NCBI RefSeq assembly: GCF_003111625.1
Contig: NZ_MZGS01000026.1
Coordinates: 1 to 64,000, forward strand
Source: Methanobrevibacter thaueri
GTDB taxonomy: Archaea > Methanobacteriota > Methanobacteria > Methanobacteriales > Methanobacteriaceae
DNA length: 64,000 nucleotides
Reading direction: 5' to 3'
The translations under genes and the position numbers were made by a program. The notes under the pieces are model-generated. The model was not told the DNA's origin and made no database searches. It saw nothing but the letters and a program-made list of their open reading frames with translations. Below, piece after piece: positions 1-9,952 of the stretch. Position 1 is the stretch's first letter; each line of letters starts with the position of its first letter.

Positions 1-124
<124 letters not shown>

Positions 125-660
125 TGATGCACATAACAGATACTTTTGAAGTATACTAAAAAAATATAGACGAGTAATTAATACATTTAAAATTTGATAC
201 GAAAGTTTCTATAATCAAATTTCACCACATCTACAAAACTTACATCATACCTAAAAAACTTAGGTACTCACAAAGCACATTCATGATATTAATAATTTAA
301 TTAATACAATAAACATGATAATTTATAGCTACATGCGGAAAAGCAACCATCATTGTAAAGATTGTATTAAACAATAATACTTAGGTCATCGCCATAAAAC
401 ACATAGCACATCTTATAGAGACAGAACTTCCATTAACAAAGTCAATTGAAAAACATTGCAATTACTACTAAAAAATAATATAAGTAAATTTAAAATCTTA
501 AATTTAAACACTACAATTAATTAAAAGTTTATTATTAAAAATAAATCATAAAAATAGAAAATAAAAATAACTTTTTTTCAAAAATAATTTGAGATGATAA
601 AAACTATTTCAGTATTACAAAAAATAATTTTTTTAATACCTATCATTTTATCACGCTTGC
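125..660 (-). other. rrn operon leader region, no protein gene seen
   Basis: This AT-rich stretch separates 16S from mer and holds no convincing ORF on either strand. It is long enough to be the transcribed 5' leader of the rRNA operon, where archaeal pre-rRNA carries processing stems. A 7-bp stem (TACCTAA, 5-nt loop, TTAGGTA) near 248-266 is the clearest local structure. Which part pairs with the downstream 16S flank cannot be judged because that flank is outside the window. Confidence 0.5.
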
Positions 661-675
661 GGAGATCCAAAAACA

Positions 676-700
676 TAGATTATATTTAAAACTTTCTATC
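676..700 (-). promoter_or_regulatory. probable rrn promoter (BRE/TATA)
   Basis: Read on the minus strand, GAAAG followed by TTTTAAATATAA matches the archaeal BRE plus TATA arrangement, with the locally G+C-richer CGCAAGCG about 25-35 nt downstream as a likely transcription start. It diverges from the mer promoter. No other strong TATA box is closer to 16S, so the call rests on position and motif only. Confidence 0.45.
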
Positions 701-716
701 TAATTCAAATAATAAT

Positions 717-755
717 TGCTTTATATATAAGATAACAAAAGATATTATTGGTGAT
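717..755 (+). promoter_or_regulatory. mer promoter and ribosome binding site
   Basis: A TTTATATATAAG TATA box at about 720 is followed about 25 nt later by the expected start site and a GGTGAT Shine-Dalgarno at 750-755, five bases before the ATG of mer. The leader is therefore only about 15 nt. Confidence 0.6.
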
Positions 756-757
756 AA

Positions 758-1723
<966 letters not shown>

Positions 1724-1730
1724 ACTTGCT

Positions 1731-1757
1731 TACTTTTTCTTTTTTTATTTTTTTAGA
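1731..1757 (+). terminator. T-tract terminator after mer
   Basis: Immediately after the mer stop there are three successive T runs (TTTTTC, TTTTTTT, TTTTTTT). Archaeal RNA polymerase terminates at such tracts without needing a hairpin, and none is seen here. Confidence 0.55.
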
Positions 1758-1831
1758 CCATTATACACAACTTAACAACATACTATTTTTAACATAATTT
1801 TTAATTATAACTTCCATATAATAATATTATA

Positions 1832-2914
1832 ATGGAAATTGAAAAATTAACAAAGGAAATTAGACAAAGAGCTTTTGAGCGAAAAGAACCTAAAACCCCA
1901 GAACAGGTTGGGGCAAGTTGGTATAATGATGATTTAACTTATGATGGCGTTGCAAAAACACTGTTCATGATTCTGCCCACACCAGGCTGTGCTTGGGCTC
2001 TTGGAGACAGCGGCGGATGCACAATGTGCAGCTATGTGTCCGACTGTACCCTTGAACCAATCGACACCGATACCATCCTAAGGATATTTCATGACCACCT
2101 CTCAAGACACCCAATAGCTGAGGAGGATAAAATTTCCGTAAAACTATTCGCTTCCGGAAGTTTTTTAAACCCATATGAGCTTCCGAAAGAAGCCCGTGAC
2201 GAAATATTGAAAACACTGATCGGTTTGGGTAACGTTACAGAAATCATAGTCGAGTCAAGACCGGAATATGTGAAGGAGGAATATCTTGATGAAATCTTTG
2301 AGATTATCGGAGACACACTGTTTGAAGTGAGCATAGGCCTTGAAACATCCAACGACTATACCCGTTTGAACAAGATCAACAAGGGTTTCACACGAGACGA
2401 CTTTGAAAACGCCGTCAAGCTGATGCAGGACCTCAAGGAAAGCAAGGGTTATAACATAAAATCAAAGGCATACATATTCGTAAAGCCTATCCTTGTATCT
2501 GAAGACCAGGCAATAGAGGAAGCGATTGAAACCGCAAGATACTGCGATTCTATCGGAGTCAACAGGTTGTCATTCTGTCCTGCAACAATTCATAGCGGAA
2601 CAGTCATTGAGAGATTCTGGAGAAAAGGAGCATATCAGCCGCCATGGATCTGGTCATGCATAGAAATCATAAACACCGTGCGTGATGAGCTTGACATACC
2701 TGCACTCCTAGACACTTCAGGTTTCGGTTCAAGGCGTGGTCCATACAACTGTAAAAAATGCAATAAGGACCTCAAGCACATGATCATAGCAAATAACCTG
2801 ACACAAACAAAAATCGACTATGAATGTGAGTGCAAAAACGAATGGCTGGCCGAAGTGGAGAATTGTGATATGAACTCATCAACCGTTGAGATTAAACATA
2901 TCCCATTATATTAA
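1832..2914 (+). CDS. archaeosine biosynthesis radical SAM protein (RaSEA-like)
   Basis: RaSEA works with ArcS to convert preQ0-lysine-modified tRNA at position G15 into archaeosine. The 360-residue protein carries Cys53, Cys63 and Cys66 in a GCAWALGDSGGCTMC motif, the expanded radical-SAM cluster ligand set of this family, followed by the LFASGSFLNP and IVESRPEYV segments near 105-160. A C-terminal CKKC...CEC pattern (about 314-340) looks like a zinc ribbon for RNA binding. The ATG has no clear Shine-Dalgarno and sits about 20 nt downstream of an AT-rich box, so the mRNA may be leaderless. Family assignment is from motifs; enzyme activity is inferred. Confidence 0.88.
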   Translation: MEIEKLTKEIRQRAFERKEPKTPEQVGASWYNDDLTYDGVAKTLFMILPTPGCAWALGDSGGCTMCSYVSDCTLEPIDTDTILRIFHDHLSRHPIAEEDKISVKLFASGSFLNPYELPKEARDEILKTLIGLGNVTEIIVESRPEYVKEEYLDEIFEIIGDTLFEVSIGLETSNDYTRLNKINKGFTRDDFENAVKLMQDLKESKGYNIKSKAYIFVKPILVSEDQAIEEAIETARYCDSIGVNRLSFCPATIHSGTVIERFWRKGAYQPPWIWSCIEIINTVRDELDIPALLDTSGFGSRRGPYNCKKCNKDLKHMIIANNLTQTKIDYECECKNEWLAEVENCDMNSSTVEIKHIPLY

Positions 2915-2952
2915 TATACCTAATGACATTATATATTTAGTAGGAGGAAAAT

Positions 2953-3435
2953 ATGAAAAGTAAATTTATCAGTTTACTAGCCATACTTCTTGGGTTAATA
3001 ATCATCGTGTTTCCGGTGATGGGAGTTGTTGGAATAGCTGACCTGATAAGCATGTCAGTATTATTGGTATCCATTTATTTGCTCGTAGTGGGCGTGGCTA
3101 TAATAGATTACAATAAAACCGGAGCAATACTCGATTTGGTATTGGGTATAATCCTATTATTGTTGAGTATCTGCTTAATATTCGATCCGATATTGCTTGG
3201 ATTTTTAACCGAAATCACATTATACCTTGCTGGAATAATGCTGATTGTTGTCGGGCTTGTTTCATTAATCAACAACCGCCAGTCCAGATACGGATTTTAC
3301 ATCGGAATCGCCGGTGTGGTGCTTGGTTTACTCTACATTATAATCGGAACATACGTTACAGACCCAATAATTCTCGGAACATTAATCGGAATATGGTTAG
3401 TAGTTAGTGGTGTTTTAAAATTGATGGATGGTTAA
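2953..3435 (+). CDS. DUF308 (HdeD-like) membrane protein
   Basis: A 160-residue, very hydrophobic protein with six predicted membrane helices arranged as three helical pairs, the pattern of the DUF308/HdeD family; repeats of the kind LLxIxLGIxLLxxP are visible at about 8-24, 60-80 and 115-135. It starts at an ATG with a strong AGGAGG site. Function is unknown; in bacteria HdeD is linked to acid stress, but nothing here supports that role. It lies between raSEA and the nucleotidyltransferase gene in the same direction, with short gaps. Confidence 0.75.
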   Translation: MKSKFISLLAILLGLIIIVFPVMGVVGIADLISMSVLLVSIYLLVVGVAIIDYNKTGAILDLVLGIILLLLSICLIFDPILLGFLTEITLYLAGIMLIVVGLVSLINNRQSRYGFYIGIAGVVLGLLYIIIGTYVTDPIILGTLIGIWLVVSGVLKLMDG

Positions 3436-3473
3436 AGCAACTGTCCACTAAATTTCTTTTTTTGGTGTTTATT

Positions 3474-4745
3474 TTGATAGGAATTAGCGCAGATTTCGAC
3501 CCTGTCCATAAGGGTCATGAAAAATTAATCGAGGAAGCCTGCAAGTTGGCTGACAGTGAAGGCAAAAAGGTTGTTGTCTACTTAAACAAGGGTTTCAGTG
3601 CAAATCACGCCCCTTTTTTCGTTGACTTTGATGCCCGCCGTGAGATGGCATTGGCGTTGGGTGCAGATGAGGTCAGGTCATTTGAAGGTCTCCATCATAG
3701 ACTGGTGCTGTCCTACAGCGTTCCCATAAGGCTTAAGCAGATGATTGACGATGGAGTGACAGACTACATCACCTCCGCCAGCATTTCCCTGGATGAAATC
3801 AAGGCAAAGGCCCAGAAATTCATTGACGAGGGCAATTTTGTTGGAATGCCCAAAAGCTACACCAACCGTAACGAGATACGATGGTATGCAATAAATGAAT
3901 TTTTAGGCTCAAAGCTCAATTATCATGTTGTGAAGGAATTCAACAAGGACAAGTATTCCGGCAGACTGATCAGGCAATCAATCATCGACAACGGAATGGT
4001 AATCGCCGACGAGGTTCGAAAGCTGCTTCCTGAATCAACAGTTGAAATTCTCCAGCGTGAAATCGACGCCGGAAGAACCCCCGGTGAGCGCAACTGGCAG
4101 GACATCTACAAGAGAATGAACACCTATTCAAGGGGAAACCTCGAAAAGATAGCTTATCTTAACGGAAATACAATAAATGAAATCATTAAAAGAAGGGTTT
4201 ATCGTGACCCCGAGTCCATCTGGGCAGTGTTTAGAAGGTCCGATTACGGTCCAGTAATGACCAGGCTTGCCATCAGCGCTATTGAAATGGAAGTTAGCAA
4301 AAAAGAGGTCATGGACCTGATGAAGAGCTATGAGGCCGAAGGCGTGATTCCAGATAACCAAAAGGTGCAGCGTGTAATTGACAGGGCATGGTATGTTGCA
4401 TGTGAAGGCGAGAAGGGCATTAGCGCACGTGATGCCAACAACAGGTTCAGAAGCGAGAACATTGAGGTGGAAAAACCTCCAATGACCATCGAAGCAGGGC
4501 TTAACCTGACCCGATTCGAGACAAAAATCACCAAGGAAGGCCTGGACACTGATTTATATGTCGACAAGAACGGTAAAATCTCCGTTCAGTTCAAAAGCGA
4601 GGGCAAAAAAATCAAAACAAACCTTAGGTTGCCTGCACGTGACGTGACCTATTTGCGCTACATAATGGATTCACATTTCATTCCGGTTAGCGGAAGCATA
4701 AAAAAAGCCAAAAAGGGATTCAAGGTTAAAGTGGTTATCGGTTGA
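3474..4745 (+). CDS. nucleotidyltransferase family protein (TmcAL-like N-terminus)
   Basis: The N-terminus GISADFDPVHKGHEKLI contains the HxGH motif of adenylyl/cytidylyltransferases and resembles the tRNA(Met) cytidine acetate ligase (TmcAL) fold, including the later ADEVRSFEG and YITSASIS segments. About 423 residues. The C-terminal 200 residues hold KMNTY and EGVIPDNQKVQRVI helices that I do not recognise. An in-frame TTG at 3462 is also possible, but the TTG at 3474 has GGTG six bases upstream and places the conserved I-G-I-S strand at residue 2-5. The 3' end overlaps the convergent gene by 11 bp. Substrate is unknown. Confidence 0.7.
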   Translation: MIGISADFDPVHKGHEKLIEEACKLADSEGKKVVVYLNKGFSANHAPFFVDFDARREMALALGADEVRSFEGLHHRLVLSYSVPIRLKQMIDDGVTDYITSASISLDEIKAKAQKFIDEGNFVGMPKSYTNRNEIRWYAINEFLGSKLNYHVVKEFNKDKYSGRLIRQSIIDNGMVIADEVRKLLPESTVEILQREIDAGRTPGERNWQDIYKRMNTYSRGNLEKIAYLNGNTINEIIKRRVYRDPESIWAVFRRSDYGPVMTRLAISAIEMEVSKKEVMDLMKSYEAEGVIPDNQKVQRVIDRAWYVACEGEKGISARDANNRFRSENIEVEKPPMTIEAGLNLTRFETKITKEGLDTDLYVDKNGKISVQFKSEGKKIKTNLRLPARDVTYLRYIMDSHFIPVSGSIKKAKKGFKVKVVIG

Positions 4746-5469
4746 GTTTTTCAAAGGCAGCCCTAACCATATCCAATTCATCATCATCAAAATATTCAAG
4801 GATTTCCTGCAATTCTTCAGATTTTCTTTTTTTGGAATTAATGGTGTTATTTATTCTTGAGGCGGATTTTTCACGGAAGTCATTCCCTTCAGTCAGTTCC
4901 AACACATCAAAGAATTCCTCTTCAAGGCCATGTTTTCTGGCAAGGCAGGATGACTCAATCAACACGGCAGACAATGTTTTTGTATATGTGCTTCTAAGCA
5001 GTTTCAAAAGGCTTGCATCGCCTATCCTGTCGCTGAGGATTTTGGTTTCTATGTAATCATTTAAGAATGCCAATTCATTTGCATCTTCACCAGAGAGATA
5101 TAGTACAGGATTTTGCGAATCTATCTTTCCGATTATTGCTCCGTCAACAAGTTGGTTCACATGTTCATTGATTTGAAGTGTTGTGTCGGGAGAGACATTG
5201 TTCAAGTCAAGATAGACGCCCTTTGCATATTTTCCATATTCCTTTGCAACGCTCAAGGCGGTTTTAGGCGAATTTGCAGATATCAGAAGGTCGGATTTTC
5301 CAGCAACTTCCTTAAATGAATCCAGAACTTCAACGTTTGACCGCTCAATTCTTTCGATGGTTTTTTGGGATCTGTTTTCTTTTGAAGTCACAATGGCAAT
5401 GTCGTCTGATTGGATTAATTTTGCCAGATTTTGTGAAACCTTTCCAAATCCTATAAATCCAATTATCAC
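4735..5469 (-). CDS. NAD(P)-binding dehydrogenase-like protein (DUF1932 type)
   Basis: A 244-residue protein with an N-terminal Rossmann motif (GFIGFGKVSQNLA) like that of 6-phosphogluconate/3-hydroxyisobutyrate dehydrogenases, a YLDLNNVSP segment in the middle (about 90), and a helical C-terminal part (LLKLLRSTYTKTLSAV, about 150) that fits the DUF1932 domain. It probably oxidises or reduces a hydroxy acid, but the substrate cannot be read. Start is GTG with GGTGAT just upstream. It is the last gene of a minus-strand series running from 9507 downwards. Confidence 0.7.
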   Translation of the reverse strand: MIIGFIGFGKVSQNLAKLIQSDDIAIVTSKENRSQKTIERIERSNVEVLDSFKEVAGKSDLLISANSPKTALSVAKEYGKYAKGVYLDLNNVSPDTTLQINEHVNQLVDGAIIGKIDSQNPVLYLSGEDANELAFLNDYIETKILSDRIGDASLLKLLRSTYTKTLSAVLIESSCLARKHGLEEEFFDVLELTEGNDFREKSASRINNTINSKKRKSEELQEILEYFDDDELDMVRAAFEKLNR

Positions 5470-5480
5470 AGCATCACCAG

Positions 5481-6341
5481 TTATTTTTTAAATAAAAGCA
5501 TGTCGTGCAGGTTTGCACCAATATGTCTTGATATTGTATTGCATTTTGCACATAACAGGAAATAAACCTCTTTTGATGACAGGTCTATTTCAGATAATCC
5601 CTCATAATTGCCCATTCCCTTGGATATGACGAATTCGTGGTCGTTGAAGATTTCTCTGAACTCATCTGAAATCTCGCTGTCAACATAGCCAACAGTTCCG
5701 CAGCCTATGTCCACGATTTCGCCGAACTCATCAAGTCCCGCATCAAGCGCTTCCTTTCTGGTCGCATCATTCAATATAGGCACTGATTTCACGGCAATTG
5801 TGATGTTTACGTCATATTCCTTGATCTTTTCAAGGAGCAGCTTGTCAAATACTATCTCTCCTGTATTGTCGACGAGATAGAGCACCTTGTCATGTTTTCT
5901 TAGGGACTCTTCAAACTCCTCTATGTCCTTGACAGTCAGTTCCTTCTTGAGGGATTCCTTGATAACGCTTTCAATGTCATCGTCCAGTGTGAACGCCCCA
6001 AAGTCCAATATGTTTCCTATGATGGCAATCTTGACATAGTTTTCAAGGCTGTCATCGTCATTCAGTATCCTCTTGACGTCGGGAATGTATTTCAGCGCTA
6101 TCTCATTTCCTTCAATTTTTTCCTTATAATAAGGGTCCCTGCAGCCGGTCTTTTCTATAATCATCCTGTGCATTGCGGAACCTGTTCCGTTTGAGTTGGT
6201 GTCAACCTTGAAGTTGTTGCTGAGGAACTTGAATATATCCTCCATGACTTCCATCTTCAAAGTTTCGTCATCCGTTGACAAGTCCAGTGCCTCACGGGCT
6301 TGCCTTAAAAAGCAAGGGCCACATTCATAACTGATTTTCAA
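5481..6341 (-). CDS. DUF89/ARMT1-like damage-control phosphatase
   Basis: About 286 residues beginning MKISYECGPCFLRQARE, with a C-x2-C pair, then LVDNTGEIVFDKLL (about 155-168) carrying the DNTGE metal site and a late SKGMGNYE motif. This is the DUF89 fold of metal-dependent phosphatases that remove damaged sugar or cofactor phosphates. I prefer the TTG at 6341 over the TTG at 6347 because GGTG lies seven bases upstream and homologues start at MKI. The gene overlaps or abuts the preceding MoaD-like gene, suggesting one transcript. The substrate is unknown. Confidence 0.8.
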   Translation of the reverse strand: MKISYECGPCFLRQAREALDLSTDDETLKMEVMEDIFKFLSNNFKVDTNSNGTGSAMHRMIIEKTGCRDPYYKEKIEGNEIALKYIPDVKRILNDDDSLENYVKIAIIGNILDFGAFTLDDDIESVIKESLKKELTVKDIEEFEESLRKHDKVLYLVDNTGEIVFDKLLLEKIKEYDVNITIAVKSVPILNDATRKEALDAGLDEFGEIVDIGCGTVGYVDSEISDEFREIFNDHEFVISKGMGNYEGLSEIDLSSKEVYFLLCAKCNTISRHIGANLHDMLLFKK

Positions 6342-6343
6342 GA

Positions 6344-6547
6344 TCAACCACCGTAAATAATTTGGACAAGCTGGATTTCATCATCTTCATTGATTACTGT
6401 GTCCTCTATGACCAGTTCCCCGTTTTGCTTTGACACTATTGTCTGCGGGGACAATTCCATTTCATTCAACAGATCCTTTATTGTATAATTTTCGTGAGGG
6501 ATTTCGCGCTCCTCACTTAAGCTTTTATATTTTAATAAGAATGACAT
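6344..6547 (-). CDS. MoaD/ThiS-family ubiquitin-like sulfur carrier
   Basis: A 67-residue beta-grasp protein starting MSFLLKYK and ending IIYGG. The C-terminal Gly-Gly is the thiocarboxylate/isopeptide end of MoaD, ThiS and archaeal SAMP proteins. The open frame extends further upstream, but the ATG at 6547 has GTGAT before it and lies four bases after the stop of the thiolase gene. Context with that tRNA thiolase makes it the likely sulfur donor (TtuB/SAMP2-like role) rather than a molybdopterin-synthase subunit. Confidence 0.85.
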   Translation of the reverse strand: MSFLLKYKSLSEEREIPHENYTIKDLLNEMELSPQTIVSKQNGELVIEDTVINEDDEIQLVQIIYGG

Positions 6548-6551
6548 TTTA

Positions 6552-7469
6552 TCACAATCCCAATTCCTCCAGGAATGAACATGCCTTGCACAAGTCATTT
6601 GCTGACGGCTCTCCGCATCTTGAACATCTTCCATGTGCATATTCCTTCTGCATCTCATCCTTGAGTATGTTTTTTATTTTATCGTATCCCCTGAGGGTTG
6701 AATACTTTATTGTAGGGTGCTTTTCGGCCAGTTGGTTTATTGCCTCTGAGACCTCACCCCTGAATGACTGCATTGCATACGGGCAGCTGTCGAAGTGGAC
6801 TTCCAGTTCCTTTGCGACAACATACAATCCGATTTCACGTTCCGGAATTTCCCTAAGGGGCTTGATTTTAACTGTGAATTCCTTTGCCTGGGATTCCGTT
6901 TTGGCACCCAGTTTTGTAAGGTTATCTGTGTTTCCTTCAAGGTAATTCATCATTATCCCCTGAACCTCATCGTCAAGATTATGTCCTGTTGCTATCTTGG
7001 TCGCTCCCATCTCACGGGCTGCCTTGTTGATTATTGTCCTTCTGAAGACTCCGCAGTATGTGCATGAACCCCTGTGGTTTTCCCTTTGCATAATCTCATC
7101 GAGGGTTATGCCGTAATCTTCCTTGAGGGACACCACCTTATGCTCTATTCCCAATCTTTGGGCATGCCTTGTGGCGATGTCAACGCCTTCCTGGCGGTAG
7201 TTTGCAATTCCCTCATCGACGGTCACTGCACATAAGTCTATGATGTGCCTTTCCCTAAAGGAGTTTAAAACTTCAAGTGTGGTAACGCTGTCCTTTCCAC
7301 CTGACAGTGCCACCAGAACCTTATCTCCCTTATCAAGTAATTTTTCCTTTTTGATTGTCTTTATTGCCTTTTTTTCAATTGATTGTATGAAACAATCCTT
7401 GCATAATAGCTGTCCGGATTGTTCCCTTTTATAAATTACTTTAGGATTACCACAGTTAGTGCATTGCAT
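6552..7469 (-). CDS. TtuA/Ncs6-family tRNA 2-thiolation enzyme
   Basis: A 305-residue ATP-pyrophosphatase with an N-terminal zinc knuckle (CTNCG...CKDC, residues 3-25), the PP-loop ALSGGKDS at about 53-60, the internal CTYCG cluster ligands (about 136-140), GHNLDDEVQ, and a C-terminal zinc ribbon (CSRCG...CKAC). This layout is that of the TIGR00269 family, which thiolates uridine in tRNA (U54 in TtuA, wobble U34 in Ncs6). It is followed immediately by its presumed ubiquitin-like sulfur carrier. Which uridine is modified cannot be told from sequence alone. Confidence 0.88.
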   Translation of the reverse strand: MQCTNCGNPKVIYKREQSGQLLCKDCFIQSIEKKAIKTIKKEKLLDKGDKVLVALSGGKDSVTTLEVLNSFRERHIIDLCAVTVDEGIANYRQEGVDIATRHAQRLGIEHKVVSLKEDYGITLDEIMQRENHRGSCTYCGVFRRTIINKAAREMGATKIATGHNLDDEVQGIMMNYLEGNTDNLTKLGAKTESQAKEFTVKIKPLREIPEREIGLYVVAKELEVHFDSCPYAMQSFRGEVSEAINQLAEKHPTIKYSTLRGYDKIKNILKDEMQKEYAHGRCSRCGEPSANDLCKACSFLEELGL

Positions 7470-7478
7470 AAATATTAC

Positions 7479-8636
7479 CTACATCTGTTCTACAAAGTGT
7501 GCTAATTGATTTAGAGTGTTTACCTCAAACACTTGCGCTCCAGCTTCCCTATACAGTGAAACGCAACTGTCAACTATATCCCATTTGTTCTTGTCTTCCG
7601 GATTAAGGATGATGACCTTCTTGGCATCCCTCACCATTTCCTCAACTATCTCAACACTTGCGGGAATTCCGTTCACCTTTGGCCCCGCCCAATCCCTGCA
7701 ATCGGACAATATTATCACATAGGACTTGTTGTTGATGTTTGCCTTGTCCTGGAACTGCTTGAAGGCTGAGTACATGTCTGAGGTTCCATGAACCATCATG
7801 TGCTTGATTCGCATGTCCTTAACTTTCACAAAGGAATCTATCAGGTATTCCTCTTTTAAGGCCTTTGTTGTTTCTATGACCTTGTTGTCGAATTCAAAGG
7901 TACGTGACCTCTTGAAGGCTGTTTGCGCTGAAAACATAAGCATGAAAAACCAGCTGCTTATCCATTCGCATGACCCGCTGATGTCGTTTAAAAACAGGTG
8001 CTCGTTCTTATGAGGTCTTGGCTTTGCCTTCACAAGCTCCATCGGAACGCCACCGTACTTCAGGTTGGCTCTCATTGTTCTTCTCATGTCAATCTTATGG
8101 GAATGTGCCTGGACTTTTCTTCTTGAACGCTTGTTGGCTATTCTTTTACCTAACCTTTGACATATCTCAAGCATCCTTGGGTCGAACCTGTTCAGTTTTG
8201 TCAAGTCCTTGTTCATCAGCTCTCCGTCACGTTCAAGCCTTTTGGCCTCCTCAAGCAACGGTTGGCCTGAAAGCATCTTGAGCTTTTCGTTGTTGATTTT
8301 TTCCTTTCTGATCTTTTGGCCTATGGTGTTTTGCTTTTTGATGATATACTTGTTTGATTTGGGTCCCGCTCCACGGTATGCCTTACCTTTATTCGGGTCT
8401 TCAACCTTCTTCTTTTCAGGCTCCGGAAGGGCGAAAACCTTTTCAAAAACCTTTAGGAATTTAGGAATGTCATATCTGTCCTTGACATATACGGCCATCA
8501 GGGCTGTCTTTAGGAGGTCCCTGTCCAAATCTCCCAGGTTTTGATAAATCTCCATAGCTGACTGGGTACTTCTGATACTTACCGGCAGGCCTTCCTTTCT
8601 CAAGTCAGCTGAAAGATTTGCAATTTTATTAATCAT
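7479..8636 (-). CDS. VWA domain-containing CoxE-like protein
   Basis: A 385-residue protein with a basic, lysine-rich middle (about 85-200) and a C-terminal von Willebrand A domain whose metal site reads LFLNDISGSCEW (DxSxS, about 223-227) followed by HGTSDMYSAF. VWA proteins of this type act with MoxR ATPases as metal-dependent chaperones that insert cofactors or assemble complexes. It starts one base after the stop of the MoxR gene, so translation is probably coupled. Client protein is unknown. Confidence 0.85.
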   Translation of the reverse strand: MINKIANLSADLRKEGLPVSIRSTQSAMEIYQNLGDLDRDLLKTALMAVYVKDRYDIPKFLKVFEKVFALPEPEKKKVEDPNKGKAYRGAGPKSNKYIIKKQNTIGQKIRKEKINNEKLKMLSGQPLLEEAKRLERDGELMNKDLTKLNRFDPRMLEICQRLGKRIANKRSRRKVQAHSHKIDMRRTMRANLKYGGVPMELVKAKPRPHKNEHLFLNDISGSCEWISSWFFMLMFSAQTAFKRSRTFEFDNKVIETTKALKEEYLIDSFVKVKDMRIKHMMVHGTSDMYSAFKQFQDKANINNKSYVIILSDCRDWAGPKVNGIPASVEIVEEMVRDAKKVIILNPEDKNKWDIVDSCVSLYREAGAQVFEVNTLNQLAHFVEQM

Positions 8637-8637
8637 C

Positions 8638-9507
8638 TTATCCTTTGTTGAAAATGTCCTTTACAACTCTTTTTCTATCTGATTCTGTTTTGATGGCCAC
8701 ACCGATGGTGTCTTCCATGGTTTGGTCTATATTTTTGGTTCCGAGATTGGAAACTGACTTGACCCAGTCCACAGTACCTCTTACGGACGGTTTTTTCATC
8801 AGGTTCAAATCACGTATCCTGTGCACGAGTTTAACGACGTGTGAAACTGTGTCGTCATCCACTCCAGGTATTTTGGACTTGACGATTTCTATTTCCCTTT
8901 CAACGGTAGGATATGGGATGTATAAGAAAAGGCACCTGTCCTTTGTCTCGTCAAGAAGGGACCTTTGGGAGTTGGATGTCAATATAACAATCAAATCGTT
9001 ATTCAATTGGAATGTTCCCAAATCGTTGATTGTGATTTCCTGTTCGCCCAATGCCTGAAGCAGGAAACTTTCGACTTCCTCATCGGCCTTGTCTATCTCA
9101 TCTATTAACAGGACAGAGTCATTGTCATTTAAAAATGCGTTGAGCAATGACCTTCTTATGAAAAATTCATCGTCAAAAATCTCATCGACATTGTTGGAAT
9201 CGTTTTTGGCAGCCTCCAAATGCAATAGCTGCTTTTGATAATTCCATTCACCGACAATCTGTTCAAAAGTAATTCCCTCATAGCACTGTATCCTGAAAAA
9301 GTCCCTGTCAAAGGATTTTGCAATCACCTTTGCAAGCTCTGTTTTTCCAACGCCCGGAGGGCCTTCAATAAGCATTGGTTTTCCAAGTAAAAAAGACAGG
9401 TATAATGTTGTTGAAATCTCATTGTTTGAAACATAATCGGATTCCAAAAGCATCTTGTCAATGTCTTTAATAGAGATATCTTCAATTTGCAACTTTGTAA
9501 CCTTCAT
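8638..9507 (-). CDS. MoxR-family AAA+ ATPase
   Basis: A 289-residue AAA+ ATPase with Walker [11 protein letters not shown] (about 49-58), Walker [12 protein letters not shown] (about 132-142), sensor-1 [10 protein letters not shown] and an arginine-finger region [11 protein letters not shown]. It forms a two-gene unit with the downstream VWA protein, the classic MoxR-VWA pair used for maturation of metal enzymes or cell-envelope complexes. It is the first gene of the minus-strand series and lies divergent to the small membrane protein at 9585. Confidence 0.9.
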   Translation of the reverse strand: MKVTKLQIEDISIKDIDKMLLESDYVSNNEISTTLYLSFLLGKPMLIEGPPGVGKTELAKVIAKSFDRDFFRIQCYEGITFEQIVGEWNYQKQLLHLEAAKNDSNNVDEIFDDEFFIRRSLLNAFLNDNDSVLLIDEIDKADEEVESFLLQALGEQEITINDLGTFQLNNDLIVILTSNSQRSLLDETKDRCLFLYIPYPTVEREIEIVKSKIPGVDDDTVSHVVKLVHRIRDLNLMKKPSVRGTVDWVKSVSNLGTKNIDQTMEDTIGVAIKTESDRKRVVKDIFNKG

Positions 9508-9584
9508 TAAATTTTTGTTATTAAAATAAATATAAATATGAATTTATTTAAAGTTTATGTATACATGAATTTAGGAGGTAAAAT

Positions 9585-9950
9585 ATGGATTCTGGAAATG
9601 CAATAATCATTGCATTGATTGCAATTATCATAGTTGTGGCAGGAGTGCTTTTCTTCATGAATGGGCATGGAATTGTTTCCAATGACCAAAATCAGATTGG
9701 AAATTCCACAGTCCAGACAAACGGCAGTGCAGTATCAAATGATGCTTCATCCGGCAACGCTCCAAGTCATAGCAGTGGCTCCGCATCAACTCCAACAGAT
9801 ACTGTTAGCTCAGACAATAATCCAAGTGCATCCAGCAATGTCGCAACAAGTGATGCCGCCAGCTCAGCTGATAGTGAAGCAAGTTCTTCCGAGTCAACCC
9901 CTCAAGCGGGACAGGCTGAAGGAACCTATGACCCGGCAGACTTCGATTAG
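9585..9950 (+). CDS. small membrane-anchored Ser/Ala/Asn-rich protein
   Basis: A 121-residue protein with one N-terminal membrane helix (about 5-24) and a low-complexity extracytoplasmic tail rich in Ser, Ala, Thr, Asn and Asp that ends in an acidic YDPADFD. It starts at an ATG with a GGAGGT site. No domain is recognisable. Similar composition appears in the 40154 gene. A pseudomurein-spanning or surface-exposed linker is plausible but not demonstrated. Confidence 0.7.
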   Translation: MDSGNAIIIALIAIIIVVAGVLFFMNGHGIVSNDQNQIGNSTVQTNGSAVSNDASSGNAPSHSSGSASTPTDTVSSDNNPSASSNVATSDAASSADSEASSSESTPQAGQAEGTYDPADFD

Positions 9951-9952
9951 AA

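Noticed and set aside
248-266. ACCTAA...TTAGGT in the rrn leader as an iron operator
   Set aside because: The arms face the opposite way (ACCTAA first) compared with the TTAGGT...ACCTAA operators, and a local rRNA-leader hairpin explains it.
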